From positions 1 to 64,000 of the forward strand of contig JALJEE010001120.1 in NCBI GenBank assembly GCA_023231475.1: 64,000 bases of DNA, read 5' to 3'. Positions within the stretch are counted from its first letter, which is position 1. Every line of letters starts with the position of its first letter. Made by a program: the position numbers and the translations under genes. Positions 14,720 to 29,700 of the stretch are shown here, piece by piece. The notes under the pieces are model-generated. The model was not told the origin of the DNA. It saw only the letters and a program-made list of their open reading frames with translations, and made no database searches. This DNA is from Seison nebaliae. Its lineage: Eukaryota; Rotifera; Pararotatoria; Seisonacea; Seisonidae.

Positions 14720-17700
14720 AAGGTTTCGTGAAGACGATATGAGAAAAAAATGAAAATGCAAATTCGAAAAAAAAGGAAGCACCTGATCTGCATAGAAGAA
14801 TGCTCTACTTCATCAACATTCCCAAATGTTCTTCTTCTTTCCACTACACTCCGATCTATCTGATACAATCCAATATTATTTTTCACTCAACACTTCTGCC
14901 TGATAATGAAGGAATTGGTAAAAAGGAGTTTCCTTCTCCATCGATCTTCTCTCATAATATGAAGTTTTCCGAAGTGTTCGATTGAATTCGAGAGGGAGGA
15001 ACGATTAGAAAGTTTATTTTCTTTTCGAAATTGGATGAGACTGTTGGATGGGTCGAGATGACGACGATTATGTGGACGAGCAATTTATTTCGAGAGTTCA
15101 CTCATCAAACAACAGGATATAATCTGAATGAAATAAATATGTGAAACTTATTCTCAAGGAATTGACTGTGAGGCATGAAATGTCGGAAATGATTAGTGGA
15201 AAGTTTTATTTATAACGATCAATTTTACATGTGTAGGAATTTCGTTCGATTCATAAAGTTTCGTGGTATATCGCCGCAGGACAAACCGGTTATTCTTTCT
15301 ATTTGCATAACTATCTCAACGAATTACGATATGGGAAGACGACAGACGGAATAGAAGGAACAATAAAATTGACTGTTATTATTGTTGTTTTCTCCTTCAG
15401 AAATGGTGAGATGAAATGTAAACGGAAATTGGTGAGGCAATTTGTTTAATTCAGTCATTTCAAAGGGGGAGAAAAAGAAATGTTTCTTTCAAGATACATA
15501 TGAATTATTTCCGATGACTTAAAGGTATTATTATTATTCTTCTTATTATTCTATTCTGCATATTATTGTTCTTATTGTTCGCTCGTACGATGTTTGGACG
15601 GAGGGGAGGGAGGAAAGGAGAGAGGATAAACAAATATTAATTAAAGAAATAATTGACGAGAGAGATATGATGGAATGATTACTTTGGACATGTCCCTAAA
15701 GAAGTTCTGGTAGAGCAGAAAGAAACAAGCTTCCAACTAAATGGAACCGACTCTTTCATAATAGAATAAGATTATTAGTGGAAGATTAAACATGAAAGGG
15801 AAAATGGAGTAAAATGTATGAAAGAATGTTCGTATAAAATGATCAAAAATCATAAGCACAACCGAACGACATTGTGCACATAACATTAGATTATCGCCAT
15901 ACTCATTTTCTTTTAAACTTTTCTAATTACGGTGTCATTTCCCATTAATTCTTCTCTCGAACAAAAATTCATTCTCCAAAAACTTCAACAATTTCATAAT
16001 AGTAATTTTTCGTCTTTCTCCATGAGCGATGAATAACACTCATTTCTCATTTCATATCTCATTGGAAATGTTACTCTTTTTTTTCGTAAGTTTTCCATTT
16101 CTCTCACTTTCTTCCTCAATGAACGATTGCCTTCTATTCTTCAATATCTCAAAAATCATCTTTACAAATCGATTGAAGGTTTTTTTGTAAACGGTTTCAC
16201 TAATTCGAAAAAGTTATTCTGTTATTTGAACTTATCAGAATTTTATGAAAAAGATAATAACGAAATGGTGTAGAAGTGGAAATGAGTATCTGGTTTGGTC
16301 GGGCGGAATATAAAAAAAAAAGAATTCTCATAAAATGGAGGAAATGCGAATTTTTCCCATGTACATCTCGCCTTTGGGACATTTCCATCTAAACCGGTTT
16401 TACTGGGGTCAATTCAAACCATTTGCCATTTCGAAAAATCTGATAATTTCTCTTTATAACTTTATTTGTATAAGTAAGAAGTTGAGCTTAAGTGAAAGGA
16501 AATTAAGAAACGTGAAAATTGAGAGGAAATAAAACTTTCGATTTATCTCACAGAAGTTTTATTTATAGTAAATCTTTTTAATCATGAGAATGGATAATTG
16601 AAAAGATGAAGATAGTTCTGGAAAGTTATCTGAAAAGTGACGAACTTGAATTAATCGAGAACGGTTGAACAAGTTAATGTTAATGGACAAAAGGAGACCT
16701 TACCGTACCAATCGATGAATACTCATAATTTAAGTTAACGGAAAAAAATGGAGAGTATAATAGGTCAATGTCGTATTTCCATGAATAAGACTGATATTAT
16801 ATGGGGAGTGCAAGTTTTTCATTTCATGGAGAAGTTTAGCGAAGAAATGTTCGTCATGGAAAAAGGTGTTAGTGGAGAGTGTGCCACCAAGGGAATATAT
16901 TCAGCTTAATAAACTCGAGACGAAACTGACAAACATTTGAATGGCATGTCGTCATGGAAACGGGAAGAAGGAAGTGTAATAAGTCTTATCAGTGGAAATA
17001 GATTCGACTCATCTTCATCAATATGATGATGTGAACATCAACTACTATTAGTTCATGAGGGAAAGGTAATAAGTTAGAGTGGAAACGGAATTTATTTACA
17101 CTCGTCATCCTCTCCAAAACGGAACAAGAAGAATAGTGATACCTAAATTGTTGTGCACTCGAACTGCAATAATATATTAATTAATCATCTTATTGAAATT
17201 AGTCACGAATTCCAATGGAGAATACCAAATAGAATTATAATGAAGCTAGTGATGATGATACATAAAACTAACGAAATAATTGTCATTTGGTAACATCTCA
17301 GCATTATTGATTAAAAAACCATTTCGTTAGTTCTATTCTTTATTTATCACGACCCATTCCATACACTCTCTCTCATACTCATTCAACTTATGTAGTGGAA
17401 AGATGAATGTGTGTAAGATGTGTCATATCTAGTGTTGGGTTGGGGGGAGGTAACGATGAGAAAGAACGGAACTATATCGTGAACCGACGTATGTTATTTT
17501 GAGAGAACTCCATTAAATTTTCCATTTGAGATTAATGAAAGAAAAAGAAGAGAATTACCATGTTATCCGATGGGACATATAAAAGTGAGTAATAAAAAAT
17601 TTAATAATCATTATGTAATATGATTTCAAAAATGGATACACATATTTGTGATATTTAATACCTATCCATATTCCATCCACACTCTTCCATTACCACCACT

Positions 17701-19901
17701 ATCACCCACTCCATAACATGGCAAGGCATTGGAAAGAAGTCATTGAAAAAATGATGGAGAAGAAATTTGTTAAGGAAACATTCCACCCAAATCTATCTAC
17801 ACCGCCCATATACATGCAAATATGTTGGATGTGCATATTTCGTGCACATCTCCTACACACGTCCTTACAGCGTTACCATAAGTGTAATAGATAGGAGTGG
17901 TGGAGAATGAAGAAATTTAATGAAATATTTGAGAATTGATGGAGATTTGAAAGAAATCAAACTAATACGATTTGTGCACTAATACTATTCTGTGCACCGT
18001 TTAATTGATTATGACATCTCCTAGAAAGAAGTAGCACGTATCCTTTAATGATCAGTTAATACTTCAACTCTATGGAATGGATGAACTTTGACATCGTAAA
18101 AGACAATGCACAAAAGATGTGTAGTGCACCGATACTGGAGGAGTGGAAGAGAAATGGAATCGATGATGAACGGAAGAAGACCGAATGAAAATAACAAATT
18201 TCTTCAAATTCATCAATTCGACATAATCGGAAAAGAGATAATAATCGTGAAATAATAATTCTTTTTGTGTTGTTATTCTTCCTCCTAGATGAATGTCCAT
18301 CAGAAGTCTCTGATCGACCCGTTCAACATCTGTGATTAGCACATGAACAGTAACTGAGGCTCTATTGTTTCCCTCTTGTTGTTCTTGTTAATCTTCCGAA
18401 AATAAAGTAGCCAATCATAGACCATGTTCATTAAACTATGACTCCTCTACGATATGTACGTTTTTCATGTGAGAATTTCAAAAAAGAAAACAAGAAAAGA
18501 AGAGGAAACTATGGAAAATTCCTCAATCAAAAAGAAGAAAGGACGGAAGGGCACAATATGAAGTAATGGCAATACCAGGCAAGCAAAGTCTAACGGAGTG
18601 CTGATCAAGCACTATTTTTCCTTCGAATTACGTACACTATTAACTTAATGGAATGATGATTAGAACATTGTAAATTTCATAAGAACAGAGGCTAGAAGTA
18701 AGAAAGAATGAAATATCAATTTGACCTTCGCTCAAATATTTCTCTTTAAGTCTCTCCCCCTCTCTCTCTTTCTCTCTTTACACGATGGCGCTACTAACCA
18801 AATTTCTCGTTTTCATACATTATTGATTAGAGTTAGAATAGTTGTAAAACTTCTCTATTTCTATTTCCTTCCAGTTTCTCATAATTCGTGCTAACTTATC
18901 CTTATGATTCTTTCAATTAATTGGTTTATATTGAGCGATCTTCGTCGAAGCGAAAATTAAAGAATTAACTAAAATCAAATTCTCCTTCGTTCATTTATCA
19001 CGGTATGATTCGTCCGATACATCACACACTACCCATTTCAAATGAGTCAAAGAACGGACAAATTTCCCAGATTGGTGTTCCCATAAAACTCCTTACATTA
19101 ATCGATAATCGATGATTGAAAAGAAACATCAAAAAATATTCAACTTCGCATTTGTCAATTAAAATAAAAAATTTAATATTTCGTTAAAACGGAATCATCT
19201 GAAAATTCTATAAATTGTGATGGTAGAAAAGGAAAAACAGAGTAACGTTTTTTCATTTTTCCTTCAACAATTATCTTGGAGAGGAATTGGAAGAAGATCA
19301 AATTTTCAACATAGTTCCTAAAACTATTCCAACTATTTTAATGTTAATTTATTATTATTATTATTATTATTTTACTATTGAAAATATCAATATGAGGAAA
19401 TGGAATTTTTGTTAATCAATCTCCTTCTTAACGGTTAGTGATAGGAGATTTGTGAGGTGCTGGTAGTTAGGACATCTCATAGTGACAATTGGGATGTGCA
19501 TAGACAACTACGCTACAATCCGAATTTTGGGTAAAATAAAAGGTTGGAAATAAAACAACATAATAATTGGCGAAACAATCAAAATTATTATTGCGCTATG
19601 AGATTTATTCGAAAGTTCAATTGAACAATGGAAGAATAGTAAATTTTAAATATCAGTTCGACAATATGATATAAAATCATATTTTTTGATAAAACTTACA
19701 ATTGTTAGAAATAAATTAACTAAAAACGTTTGTTCTTGTCAGATTAATTATTGAGTAGAATATTTCTGACGAGATTAAAAATAGAAAATTGAACTGAACA
19801 ATTTTTAATATTAATACAAATTTTAAATTGTGAACAAAAACCGGAAAACGATTATATAACAGAATTTGGAAGAAAAAAGGGAAATTTAAAGGAAATTTTT
19901 T

Positions 19902-22325
19902 TTATTTATCTTTCTTCTCCAAATCTTCTAATTCCTTCTTCAATTGTTTCAAGTGTTTCTTTTTCAGAATTCCCTTCTTCAACAACTCTTTCAACATTGT
20001 CGCTTCATTATTATTATTATTGTCAATTTCAAGAGAAGAATTGGAAGGATTAGATAAGAGATGTGATCTACTGTTCTTTTTCTTTTGTTGAGCGAGTTGG
20101 AAAGCATTGGCCATACTAAGAATCTCATGTTTTAATCGTTTTCCTTTTCGAGTGGATTGTGAGGTGTTTATGGACGTTGATCGATGATGGCGACGTGATG
20201 TTACTGTTTGTTTATTCTGCATTAATCGAATAATATTCTCTACGCCTTTATTGATGGAATCATCCAAATATTTGCGATGACACCTCGCCATCATAACATC
20301 GGGGAACATGTCAGGAAAACGGTAAGCTAACCATAAATATAAGTCTAATACGTCGAAAGCTGATTCGGCATTAATCAATTCGGTAATATTTGAAGGTACT
20401 ATAACTGGATTATTTGACATGTCTAATCGATCGATATTTTGATTATTAATTAACGATATTTCATTCTCTTCCTCATGGAATTTGAATGAGAAATTTTTTT
20501 TCTTTTTATCTAAAATATTCAATTGTGTAACTAACCAACTACATTCGACCATTTCTCCGTTGGAAACGAATCGGGCGAATTTCAACAACATCGTACAAAG
20601 ATGAGTAGCACGTCGATTGATTGGTGCACACGAGAAGATATAACGATGTTTCAACGACAACGGAACATGTTCGAGCATATTCGCCAAAAACTTAAAATCA
20701 TCGATTGAACACATGAAATATAACGAGTCGTCCATTCGACATAATGCCACGAAAATATCCATCAAATTAGCCAGCGAATGGTTCGGAAGATGATAAGCAA
20801 AAAGTTCGATTTGTTCCGCTGTGGGATGAAGACCGGCCGATTTGACTTCATCGATAGTTCCACTGAAAAGCTCCTTCAATTTCTTCAGATCTTTTCCATA
20901 GAATGTGGTGACAGTTCCATCGGAATAATTCGTTCCATATCTACCGGCACGTCCACCAATTTGAAGTGCTTGGGAAGTGGAAATGATGTCGAGTTGTCGT
21001 TCGCCATTTTCCAAAATGTTAGGCTTAACTAACGAATAAAAAATAATTCGTTTAATATTTAAATTTAGTCCCATTCCAACCGCATCTGTCGCCACCATAA
21101 AATCAGTAGTGGAATTGATATCATTAAATTTTTTCGCTTGACTCGTTTTCGTTTGTGGTGGCAACGAACCATAAATGACGGCGACATCATGACCCAAACT
21201 TTCGAGTTGACGTGAAACATAAAAAATATCAGATTTGGAGAAACAGACGATACAATCACCTTTTTTCACATTATCGAATGAATCGACCGATTTCTCTTCC
21301 ATCGTCAATGAAGTTAATCTTTCATATTCATTCACTTCCAATTCGTCACCACATAATTTTGTAATTCGTTCCACTAAACCAATACAACTACTCTCGCCAC
21401 AAACATGAATTTCATGAGCACAAAGTCCCAACAATGCTCTCGTCCATGCCCATCCTCGTTGTCCATCTTTCAACATTTGAATTTCGTCGATGATGGCGAT
21501 ATCGAACATTTCATTCAATGTCGTCATTTCGATGGTACAACAAATATGATTTGATGGTTCGTCAATCGATTTCTTATATCGACGTTCATCGCCAGTGATC
21601 AGATCACAAGGAACGTTGGCGTCGTTCGTTTTCTCACAAACTTCACTCGCCAACAATTTGAGTGGAGCACAATAAATTCCCGATCGACTCTCAATATATC
21701 GTTGGAGAGCGGAATATGTTTTCCCCGAATTCGTCGGACCGGCATGATAAATAATTTTTCTTTTTAAATTTCTGGCTTCACTATACCATCGTGTTGGTTC
21801 TCGAATATCGCTAATCTTCTCCAAATCATCTAAACAATCCAAATGTGGATAACATCGTTTAGTATATTGAGCGAAAAATGGATAAATTGATGAAAAATCG
21901 ATATCATCAACAGAACGATTTGATTGATAGAGATCTGATAAAATTACTTGTAATCCAAGTGGAAGTGTCTTCATATTCTTCATACATAATTGACGGAATG
22001 ATTGCATCGTTTTTGAATAAATCTCCCCATTAATACCATCACGTTCTGCCATTTCCATGATAATTTTACTTTTTCCAAACGATAACATTAATCGATAGAT
22101 TTGTGAGATATCGATACGATTGACGACGATTAAATCATTCGACGAATTATCAGACGATGGGAAAACATCGTCTAATTCATTCACATTCATCACCGGAATT
22201 TCATATTTGATGGTTTTCTTCTGATTGTCATTGAGCGCTATGTTGGAAGGAAATTTTCTCATTCCACTCGACAATTGACGACATAACGAACAAGTCTTCA
22301 ATCCGAAATTTCGCCAGCGTAACAT
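19902..22325 (-). CDS. SUPV3L1: Mitochondrial ATP-dependent RNA helicase SUV3
   Basis: Single-exon, 807-residue superfamily-2 helicase of the SUV3 type. In other eukaryotes it unwinds RNA in the mitochondrial matrix and works with a 3'-5' nuclease (PNPase or Dss1) in RNA turnover. Seen here: a basic N-terminus MLRWRNFGLKTCSLCRQLSS consistent with a mitochondrial presequence; Walker A AGPTNSGKT at about 195-203; the DEIQ box at about 280-283; a C-terminal RecA-like half with QIGGRAGRYG (motif VI); then the SUV3-type C-terminal region. The last 120 residues are a Lys- and Asn-rich tail ending in KELEDLEKKDK. The length matches the family (about 780-790 in human). ATG at 22325 is the first in frame. 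It is the only long gene besides CAP-H and the calponin-type gene without introns. It is divergent from the ABCA gene, with 1.4 kb between the starts. Confidence 0.95.
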   Translation of the reverse strand: MLRWRNFGLKTCSLCRQLSSGMRKFPSNIALNDNQKKTIKYEIPVMNVNELDDVFPSSDNSSNDLIVVNRIDISQIYRLMLSFGKSKIIMEMAERDGINGEIYSKTMQSFRQLCMKNMKTLPLGLQVILSDLYQSNRSVDDIDFSSIYPFFAQYTKRCYPHLDCLDDLEKISDIREPTRWYSEARNLKRKIIYHAGPTNSGKTYSALQRYIESRSGIYCAPLKLLASEVCEKTNDANVPCDLITGDERRYKKSIDEPSNHICCTIEMTTLNEMFDIAIIDEIQMLKDGQRGWAWTRALLGLCAHEIHVCGESSCIGLVERITKLCGDELEVNEYERLTSLTMEEKSVDSFDNVKKGDCIVCFSKSDIFYVSRQLESLGHDVAVIYGSLPPQTKTSQAKKFNDINSTTDFMVATDAVGMGLNLNIKRIIFYSLVKPNILENGERQLDIISTSQALQIGGRAGRYGTNYSDGTVTTFYGKDLKKLKELFSGTIDEVKSAGLHPTAEQIELFAYHLPNHSLANLMDIFVALCRMDDSLYFMCSIDDFKFLANMLEHVPLSLKHRYIFSCAPINRRATHLCTMLLKFARFVSNGEMVECSWLVTQLNILDKKKKNFSFKFHEEENEISLINNQNIDRLDMSNNPVIVPSNITELINAESAFDVLDLYLWLAYRFPDMFPDVMMARCHRKYLDDSINKGVENIIRLMQNKQTVTSRRHHRSTSINTSQSTRKGKRLKHEILSMANAFQLAQQKKKNSRSHLLSNPSNSSLEIDNNNNNEATMLKELLKKGILKKKHLKQLKKELEDLEKKDK

Positions 22326-23705
22326 CCTTCACCATTTCCATGATGGATTGAAGCCGAAAATTCAAATTTTCTTCTCAATTCAAATTGGAAGTTGAAATTC
22401 CTTCACAATCATTTTCCCCTACCCGAATATTATGTTCACTCCATCACTTATTACACAAACTTATCAATAAATTGTCGAGGAGGAATAGACTGTGAAGGAA
22501 TCCATTTTCCTCACCATCAATTTTAAATAATTTAAAATCTCTTGTCGCGTTCGTCAACGAACAGGAAAATTAATTAGATATCTAATTAAAACAAATATGA
22601 ACTTATGACTGACAAGTTGTGAGAACTTTCTTTTTTTTTCTGACAAATCACAAATTTAATTTTTCTTTTTTCTCATTAAACACAAATTTATTCTTTCCCC
22701 ACTAATCAAACTGTGAAACAACTTCAACATAAGAAAGATAATTTCCTTATCAATAATCATTTCTATATTTTTATCACTTTTTTTTGTCATCCCTACTAAT
22801 ATATTTCACTGGATATCTGATACAATTCCAATTCAACAATTACTTCATTTTCCCAGTTTCATTTCTTCAAATTCAAACGAATTTTTTAATAATTCCATAA
22901 TGACTCTAACTCTTCTCCTCTACTCTCTCCAACATCCTCATTATCTGACTATGAAGAAATGTTTTATTGTAAACACTTTAATTCTCCCAACAAAATTTCT
23001 TTTTTTCTAGTCCTTCACTTCCCTCCCAGTCCCCTTCCAATATCCAACCACTTACTCTACTGATCTAATATGAGAAACCAAAATATTTTGTTGCTAAGAG
23101 TGAAGTTCATGTGATGTGATTTGTATTCGTCGAAGAATTTTCGAAAGAATTTTCTTTTTTTTTTCAAAAAAATCTTTTATCAAATACATAATGACTTGTG
23201 GAAACATTTTTCTTCTTCTTTTAATAGCACAAAACCATTTAATTCATAAGAAATAATAAGTTTTCCTCTCCAGAATTACTTCGGAGGAAAAATTCAGTCG
23301 TTTGGAAAATTTGCTTGAAACGTACAAATTAGTCATACAAAATCCATTTGTTCTTTTTTTCCCCAAATTATAAATATTTCATTTTCATAAATTACCGAAC
23401 GATATCAATGTCGACTAATATTTATGTACTCCATATTGTGACAGAAGAGGCCGGAGAAATGTTGACCTTCATCCAATTCCATCATATTATTTCCATGAAA
23501 AGTCAGTTGATATCGATAGAAATGACATACAAATGAAGTGGAATGAAGAAATTTATAAGAATTTTTCTCAATTAAAATTTTGAAATTTTAAAAAATTTCT
23601 TTTATTTTATCTTGTTAGATTTTTTCTTTTTTCTAATTTTATTTTCGATGATGATTTCATTCTAATATAAATGATTGTAATTCATACGGTGATTAATTGG
23701 AGAAG
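22326..23705. other. Intergenic region between divergent SUV3 and ABCA genes
   Basis: About 1.4 kb of AT-rich DNA between two divergent start codons, so it should contain both promoters. I see no clear TATA box in the right place and no additional coding exon. Confidence 0.6.
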
Positions 23706-26700
23706 ATGAATAAGCTTTATCAAATTTATGTAATTTTTTGGAAGAATTTATTAATCCGATATCGATTAAAAGTTCCGTTTGCATTTTCCATCATTTTCAT
23801 TCTCTTCTTTTTAGTGGCGTTTATTCATCGACGTGTTATGGCCATTGATATTTGTGTCAATTATAGCGCTCGTCCGAATGAAAGAGGAACGACTAATGTT
23901 TTCGTCTTGTTCGTCTTTTCCTCTTTTTTACTTCACTGTACTCTGTCTCTCTCAAAGGTTATTTGTCATCGCGTGCATTACCATCAAGTGGTTTATTACC
24001 CTTCCTATCGAGTGTGTTATGTGAAACGAATAATACATGTCACGCTGATCATCGAGAAGAAGCGATACTGAGATCGAAGTTTTTTTTTTGAAAATTTTTA
24101 AATTATTTTCTAATTTTTCAAAACTAAAATAAAGTTTCGGACGAATGATAAAACATTCGTTAAGATTTTTGAAAATGTCACAAAATTTAAATAAGACCAA
24201 AAACGTCATGAGATCGTTGAGAAGATTGAATGGAATTATCTCGTTCAATTCCGGTGAGTTGGATAATGGACCGTTGAAATTATTGATCAACGATGAAGTG
24301 TTCAGTGTATTGTCTCGTTTTTATTGTGAGAATGTGGAATTTGATTCAAGTGTCAAACTGACGAATAAGTTCGCTAGATTACTTTCATCTCTGTACGACG
24401 AGAGAAGAACGAGAAATTTGTTTGTGAATCAAACTAAAGATATTCGAAATATTTTCGTCAACATGCTACATTGTTCAACGTCGTTCAAAGGATTGATGCA
24501 AACCATTCTCCTCAATTTAATCAAACCAAAATTATTAGAATTCAATTTAAATAACGAAATAATTAAAGAACTCTATCAAGTGAGTGATGATATCGATGAA
24601 TTATTCATCATGTTACGATTATCGGGAAATATCGAGAGAATATTCGACAATTTCAATTCCATCAAATTCGATTTAAAAGGAATCGGTCATTTCTTTTGTG
24701 GAGAGAATAACGACATTGACAATCTCTTCACTCCCACAAAACAACAACAATCTTTTCTTGACCAATATTCCACAAAGAATTTAACCGATCGATCTCAAAC
24801 AAATTTGAAAATTTCAACAAATTGTTATTTGAAAAACTTCTCGCTAATTCGATTGCCGGATGTAGATGAGAGAAATCGATCTTGCAAATATCAATTGACG
24901 GAAAATAGTCTTTATTATCGACCCATTACTTATCTAAATTTCGGCGATTATAAAGTTGACGAGACGACACAAAACAATTTCATCATTTTCCCATATAAAC
25001 ATTCGATTTCTATGGACAATTTGAATTGTGAGAGATTAGAAGAAATTTTCACAAATACTCAATTCTTCGATAATACGACGTCATGTGCTTGTAACCGATG
25101 GTTCGCTACCATGAGTTTGAATACGGCCACTCGTTTTTTATATTATCGATTAGAATCGCTACTTTTCGGCAATATCGTCTACACTCCCATAAATGATAAG
25201 ATCGATCGAATTATTAAAAAAGTTCAAAATTTTTTTTTTCAATTTATAACTAAAAATAATTAATAGGCAAATGGAACGTTTGATGGAATGGGAAATTTAT
25301 TTGAATTATTATCTAACAATTCCATAAGGCAATTATTTGAACAGGTTTTTTTCTCATCATCCAAAATAATTTCTCTCATTCGTTCATTAAAGAATTTATT
25401 CCCGACAAATTTCACTAAACCATTCAATGATATGATGGGAATGATGGATATGACGCAAGTGTGAATCATCTTTAATGATAATATTTTCTTATTGAATTTC
25501 TAGTGTGTCAATATGGATCGATATATCGGTGTGGAGAATGAGGACGAATTGATGAGGAAATCGGAGGAATTATATGCACAAGGACGATTTTGGGCAGGTT
25601 GAAATTGAAATTTTCATATTTTTTTCCATCAAGATAATCATCATGTTTTTTAAGCTATCGTCTTCAATAAGAAGGATGAAGGAATGATCGATTATCAGAT
25701 TAGAATGACTTTATCAATGATTGATGGTGGAAAACAAGTTCAGGATCTGTTCGTATTTTTTTCATACTAAAATAATAATAATAAATAAAATAATTAAGTT
25801 AAAAATAATTAAATTAAAAATAATAAATAAAATAATTAAATTAAAATAATTAAATTAAAAATTATAATTTAATAACTTAATAATATTTTTTTAAAAAAAA
25901 AACGTTTTTTCCATCTTTTAGAACTTGGCGTCCTCAACCAAGAGCGTCTCCATCGATTTATATGACGAAATATTTCTCTTACGGTTTCATTTATATCGAG
26001 GACATGATAGAACGAGCGATAATCGACGAACGGATCGAATCAAATGACGATGATTATTTGAATGAAATGAAAAACATCGGAATTTCCATGCAACAATTCC
26101 CGTTTCCATGTCATTCGAGAGATAAGTTGATGGAACAATTAGCCGACTATTTGCCCTTGATGTTAATGTTGGGTTGGTTATGGTTCGTTGGGATGACAAC
26201 GAGAGATATCGTTTATGAACGTGAAATGAAATTGAGAGAAATGATCGCCGTTATGGGCGCTTCATATACCATCAATTGGATGGGATATATTCTCTCACTC
26301 TTTCCTACTATGTTACTCTCTTCAATTCTCTTAACGATTATCGAATATGTGGGTGATATTTTACCGTTGACGAATATGTTCATTTCATTTCTTATGAACT
26401 TTTTATATCCGTTCGCTTTGATGGGATTATCGTCAGTTTTCTCTTTATTATTTAATCGGTCCAATTTAGCCGCCGTTTCATCAGCATTGTTATATTTCAT
26501 TAGTTATATTCCCTCTCAATTCTATCGATCATATGACGAGGATTTAGTGGATTGGCATCGATATTTAGCCTCTTTTTCACCCTCCATCATTTTCATGCAA
26601 TCTCTCAAAATAGTTTTGAATTATGAAAATGAAGGGAAAGGAATGACATGGAAATATTTAAATATCGGCAATTCTACAAGAGACGTTTCATTCACTCTTC

Positions 26701-29700
26701 TTCATTCACTCATCATTCATTTCTTATTCGGTGTGATTACCATCATTTTATCGATATATTTCGATAATATTTTCCCTGGTGAATTTGGAATTTCTCGATC
26801 ATGGAAATGGCCCATTGAACATCTTTGTCGATTAATGAAACGTAAACGATATTATTATTCGAGATCATCTCGATTATTTCCTTCGAAAAAATCGAAAGAT
26901 AATTTACTCGTTCGACGATTACCAGACGATTATATTATTTATGCGTCGAAATCATATCGAGAAATGAATCATCCGAAATTGAATGATAAAGGAATGAAAG
27001 ATGTTGTGGTAGAATTACAATATTTAACTAAATCTTATCAAGGACATCATACGGCTATTAAAGATTTGAATGTAAGTTTTCATTCGAATGAAATTATCGG
27101 ATTATTGGGAGAAAACGGTGCGGGAAAAACGACGACAATGAACATTATTTGTGGTATCATTTCTCCAACCAATGGAACAGCCATCATCAATCGGATGGAT
27201 GTTCGACGAAATATGAAAGAAATTCGTCAAACTCTCAGCTACGTACCACAACACAACATTCTCTATCCGATGTTGACGGTTTATGACCATCTTTTATTTT
27301 ATAGTCGAATGTCATCATCCAATGTGTCTCAAACTCGACTCATGGATTTATTGAGTGATGTTAAATTGACAAATAAATTACATGAGAAAGTTAAGACGTT
27401 ATCTGGTGGAATGAAACGACGTTTATGTGTTGCTATCGCTTTTTTGAACGAATCGGCAAATTTGATCATTTTAGATGAACCTACAGCTGGTGTCGATCCA
27501 TTAGCACGACGAATTATTTGGAATCTTTTATTAAAAAGAAAGAGATTAGGATCACGTTGTATCATTCTCTCCACACATAACATGTATGAAGCGGATGTTT
27601 TATCAGATCATATAACCATTCTCTCAAACGGTTTATTAGCCGCTTATGGAACGTCATTGACATTAAAAGAAAGATATTCAAATTCTTATCATTTAGTTTT
27701 CACTTCCAATAATTCATGGAGTCAAAATGAGATTAAGAAAATTGTGGATGAAATCAACAATTATTCCATCAATTATTCAAACGATGATTCGAGTTCGAAT
27801 TTCATTCGAGTTTCCGAATCGAATTCGGATCAAATTCAAATTGTTTTAAATGAATTCACTAACGAAAATTTGAAAAAATTAATTAAATATTTTGAGAATA
27901 AGAAATTCCTGTTACATATTCATCATATCGCTCTCTACGACTCGTCATTGGACGACGTTTTCGTCAACGTCATTCACAATCATCGAATTAAAAAGAAACA
28001 ACAATTGTTGGAGATCAACGAATTGGATAATAAAAAAATGTTAAAAAAAAAATTATTTAATTTCCATAAATCAACTCAAAATACTTCGATTAATTCAAAT
28101 CACAATATTTCCACACCATCAAATATCATCAATGATGGTAATGAAATTACATCGAGGAATTCATTAACGCCTAGAACATCGTCATCCTTATCGTATGATC
28201 AAGAACGAATTCGTGAAATAAATGAAATTCCTTCATCTCAATACCGTCATGATGGTAATTGGATGAGTAGACGATTTTCTGTTTTTCACGTACAATTTTC
28301 TGCATTAATTCTTCGTCGTTTGAAACGGTTGTTGAGAACGAAAATTGAATGGTTTATGCAAATCGTAGCTCCAGTTCTCGTTATAGCTTTATTTATCGTT
28401 ATTGGGAAAGTGACACCGAAAAGTGATCGATTTTCAATATTGGCCATACATCCCTGGTATTATGAGGAGAGAGAGAATTATATCTTCCTCCAAAACATTA
28501 CTCAGATAAATCCATTTATGAATGAAATTAGGGATAGTTTTTTCCGTACTGAATATCCATCATATGGTCATCGATGTTCATCGATTAATCCCATTTATTT
28601 GTCAATACATCGATTGAAGAAAATGTACAAGAAACGATTACCATGTTTCATTGAGCATTTGGGAATGAATGAAAATCAATTAGAATGGGAAGAAGTGATG
28701 GGAGAAGATTTGAAAGTGAAAGAAAATTGTTCATGTTCATCCGGTTTTCTTGCTTGTCCCAAACATTCCGCCGCCTACTCCCCACAACAATTCAATGTTT
28801 ATGGTGGCGATACATTATTATTAAGAGAAGATCAAACGAAAAATGAGATTGAGGAATGGTTGAAATTGACGAGATATACATCCAAATATTTCATGAAACG
28901 AAATGGAGGATATTCATTCGACGACTTATTTCACGATCTTTTTCAGGAAGAAGACAAAAAAGAAATATATGAACAATTCTCATCAATTCTAGATAATCTA
29001 TTGAATGAGATGCAAACGACATTGACATCCAATCAATTACTAACAAGAAATCGATTGAGAGTCTGGTTCAACAACAAAGCATGGATCTCTTCAATCGCTT
29101 ATCTCAATCTCGCTAATAATCAACTACTTCGTCTCATCGCCAATCAATCCACATCAACAATTAATCTCTTCATTAATCCAATGAACTTGTCACGACGACA
29201 ATCTGAAATCGAAATTATGTTAGACATTAGTTTTTCTTCTTTTTCTCTCAATTTCTTATACTTTATATTTTCTTAAATTTCTAATATTTTTTTTAAATTT
29301 TCTTTAAATTTCTAAAAATATTTAAATTTTTTTTTATAAATTTTTTTTAAATTTCTAAAAATATTTAAATTTTTTTTTTAAATTTTCTTTAAATTCTTAA
29401 AAATATTTAAATTTTTTTTTTATATTTTCTTTAAATTTCTAGAAATTTTTTAAATTTTCTTTAAATTTTTTTTAAATTTTCTTTAAATTTTTAGAAATTT
29501 TTAAAATTTTTTTCTCCAATTTCTAATATTTTTCCTGGTTTTCCAATAGAACTGACACATTCTCTGACGTGATTAGCAGTATCTTCGTCATTTTAGCGGT
29601 GGCAATAATACCGGGTTCGTTCTTAACCTTTCTCATTCACGATCGAGTGTCGAAGGCGAAACATTTACAAATGTTGAATGGACTTCCATCTTTCGTTTAT

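Larger units (their letters stand above)
6095..19901. other. 13.8-kb stretch without recognisable genes
   Basis: No open frame longer than about 100 codons here has protein-like composition, and none resembles a known family on either strand. The sequence is AT-rich with many purine-rich (GA-rich) segments and scattered simple repeats: GATA units near 11305, GAT near 11971, GT near 14703, and short ATT runs near 13790 and 19350. I found no convincing tRNA, rRNA or transposon. It could hold distal regulatory DNA, long non-coding RNAs, or tiny exons that cannot be recognised by eye. Its length contrasts with the tight packing of the rest of the window. Confidence 0.6.
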
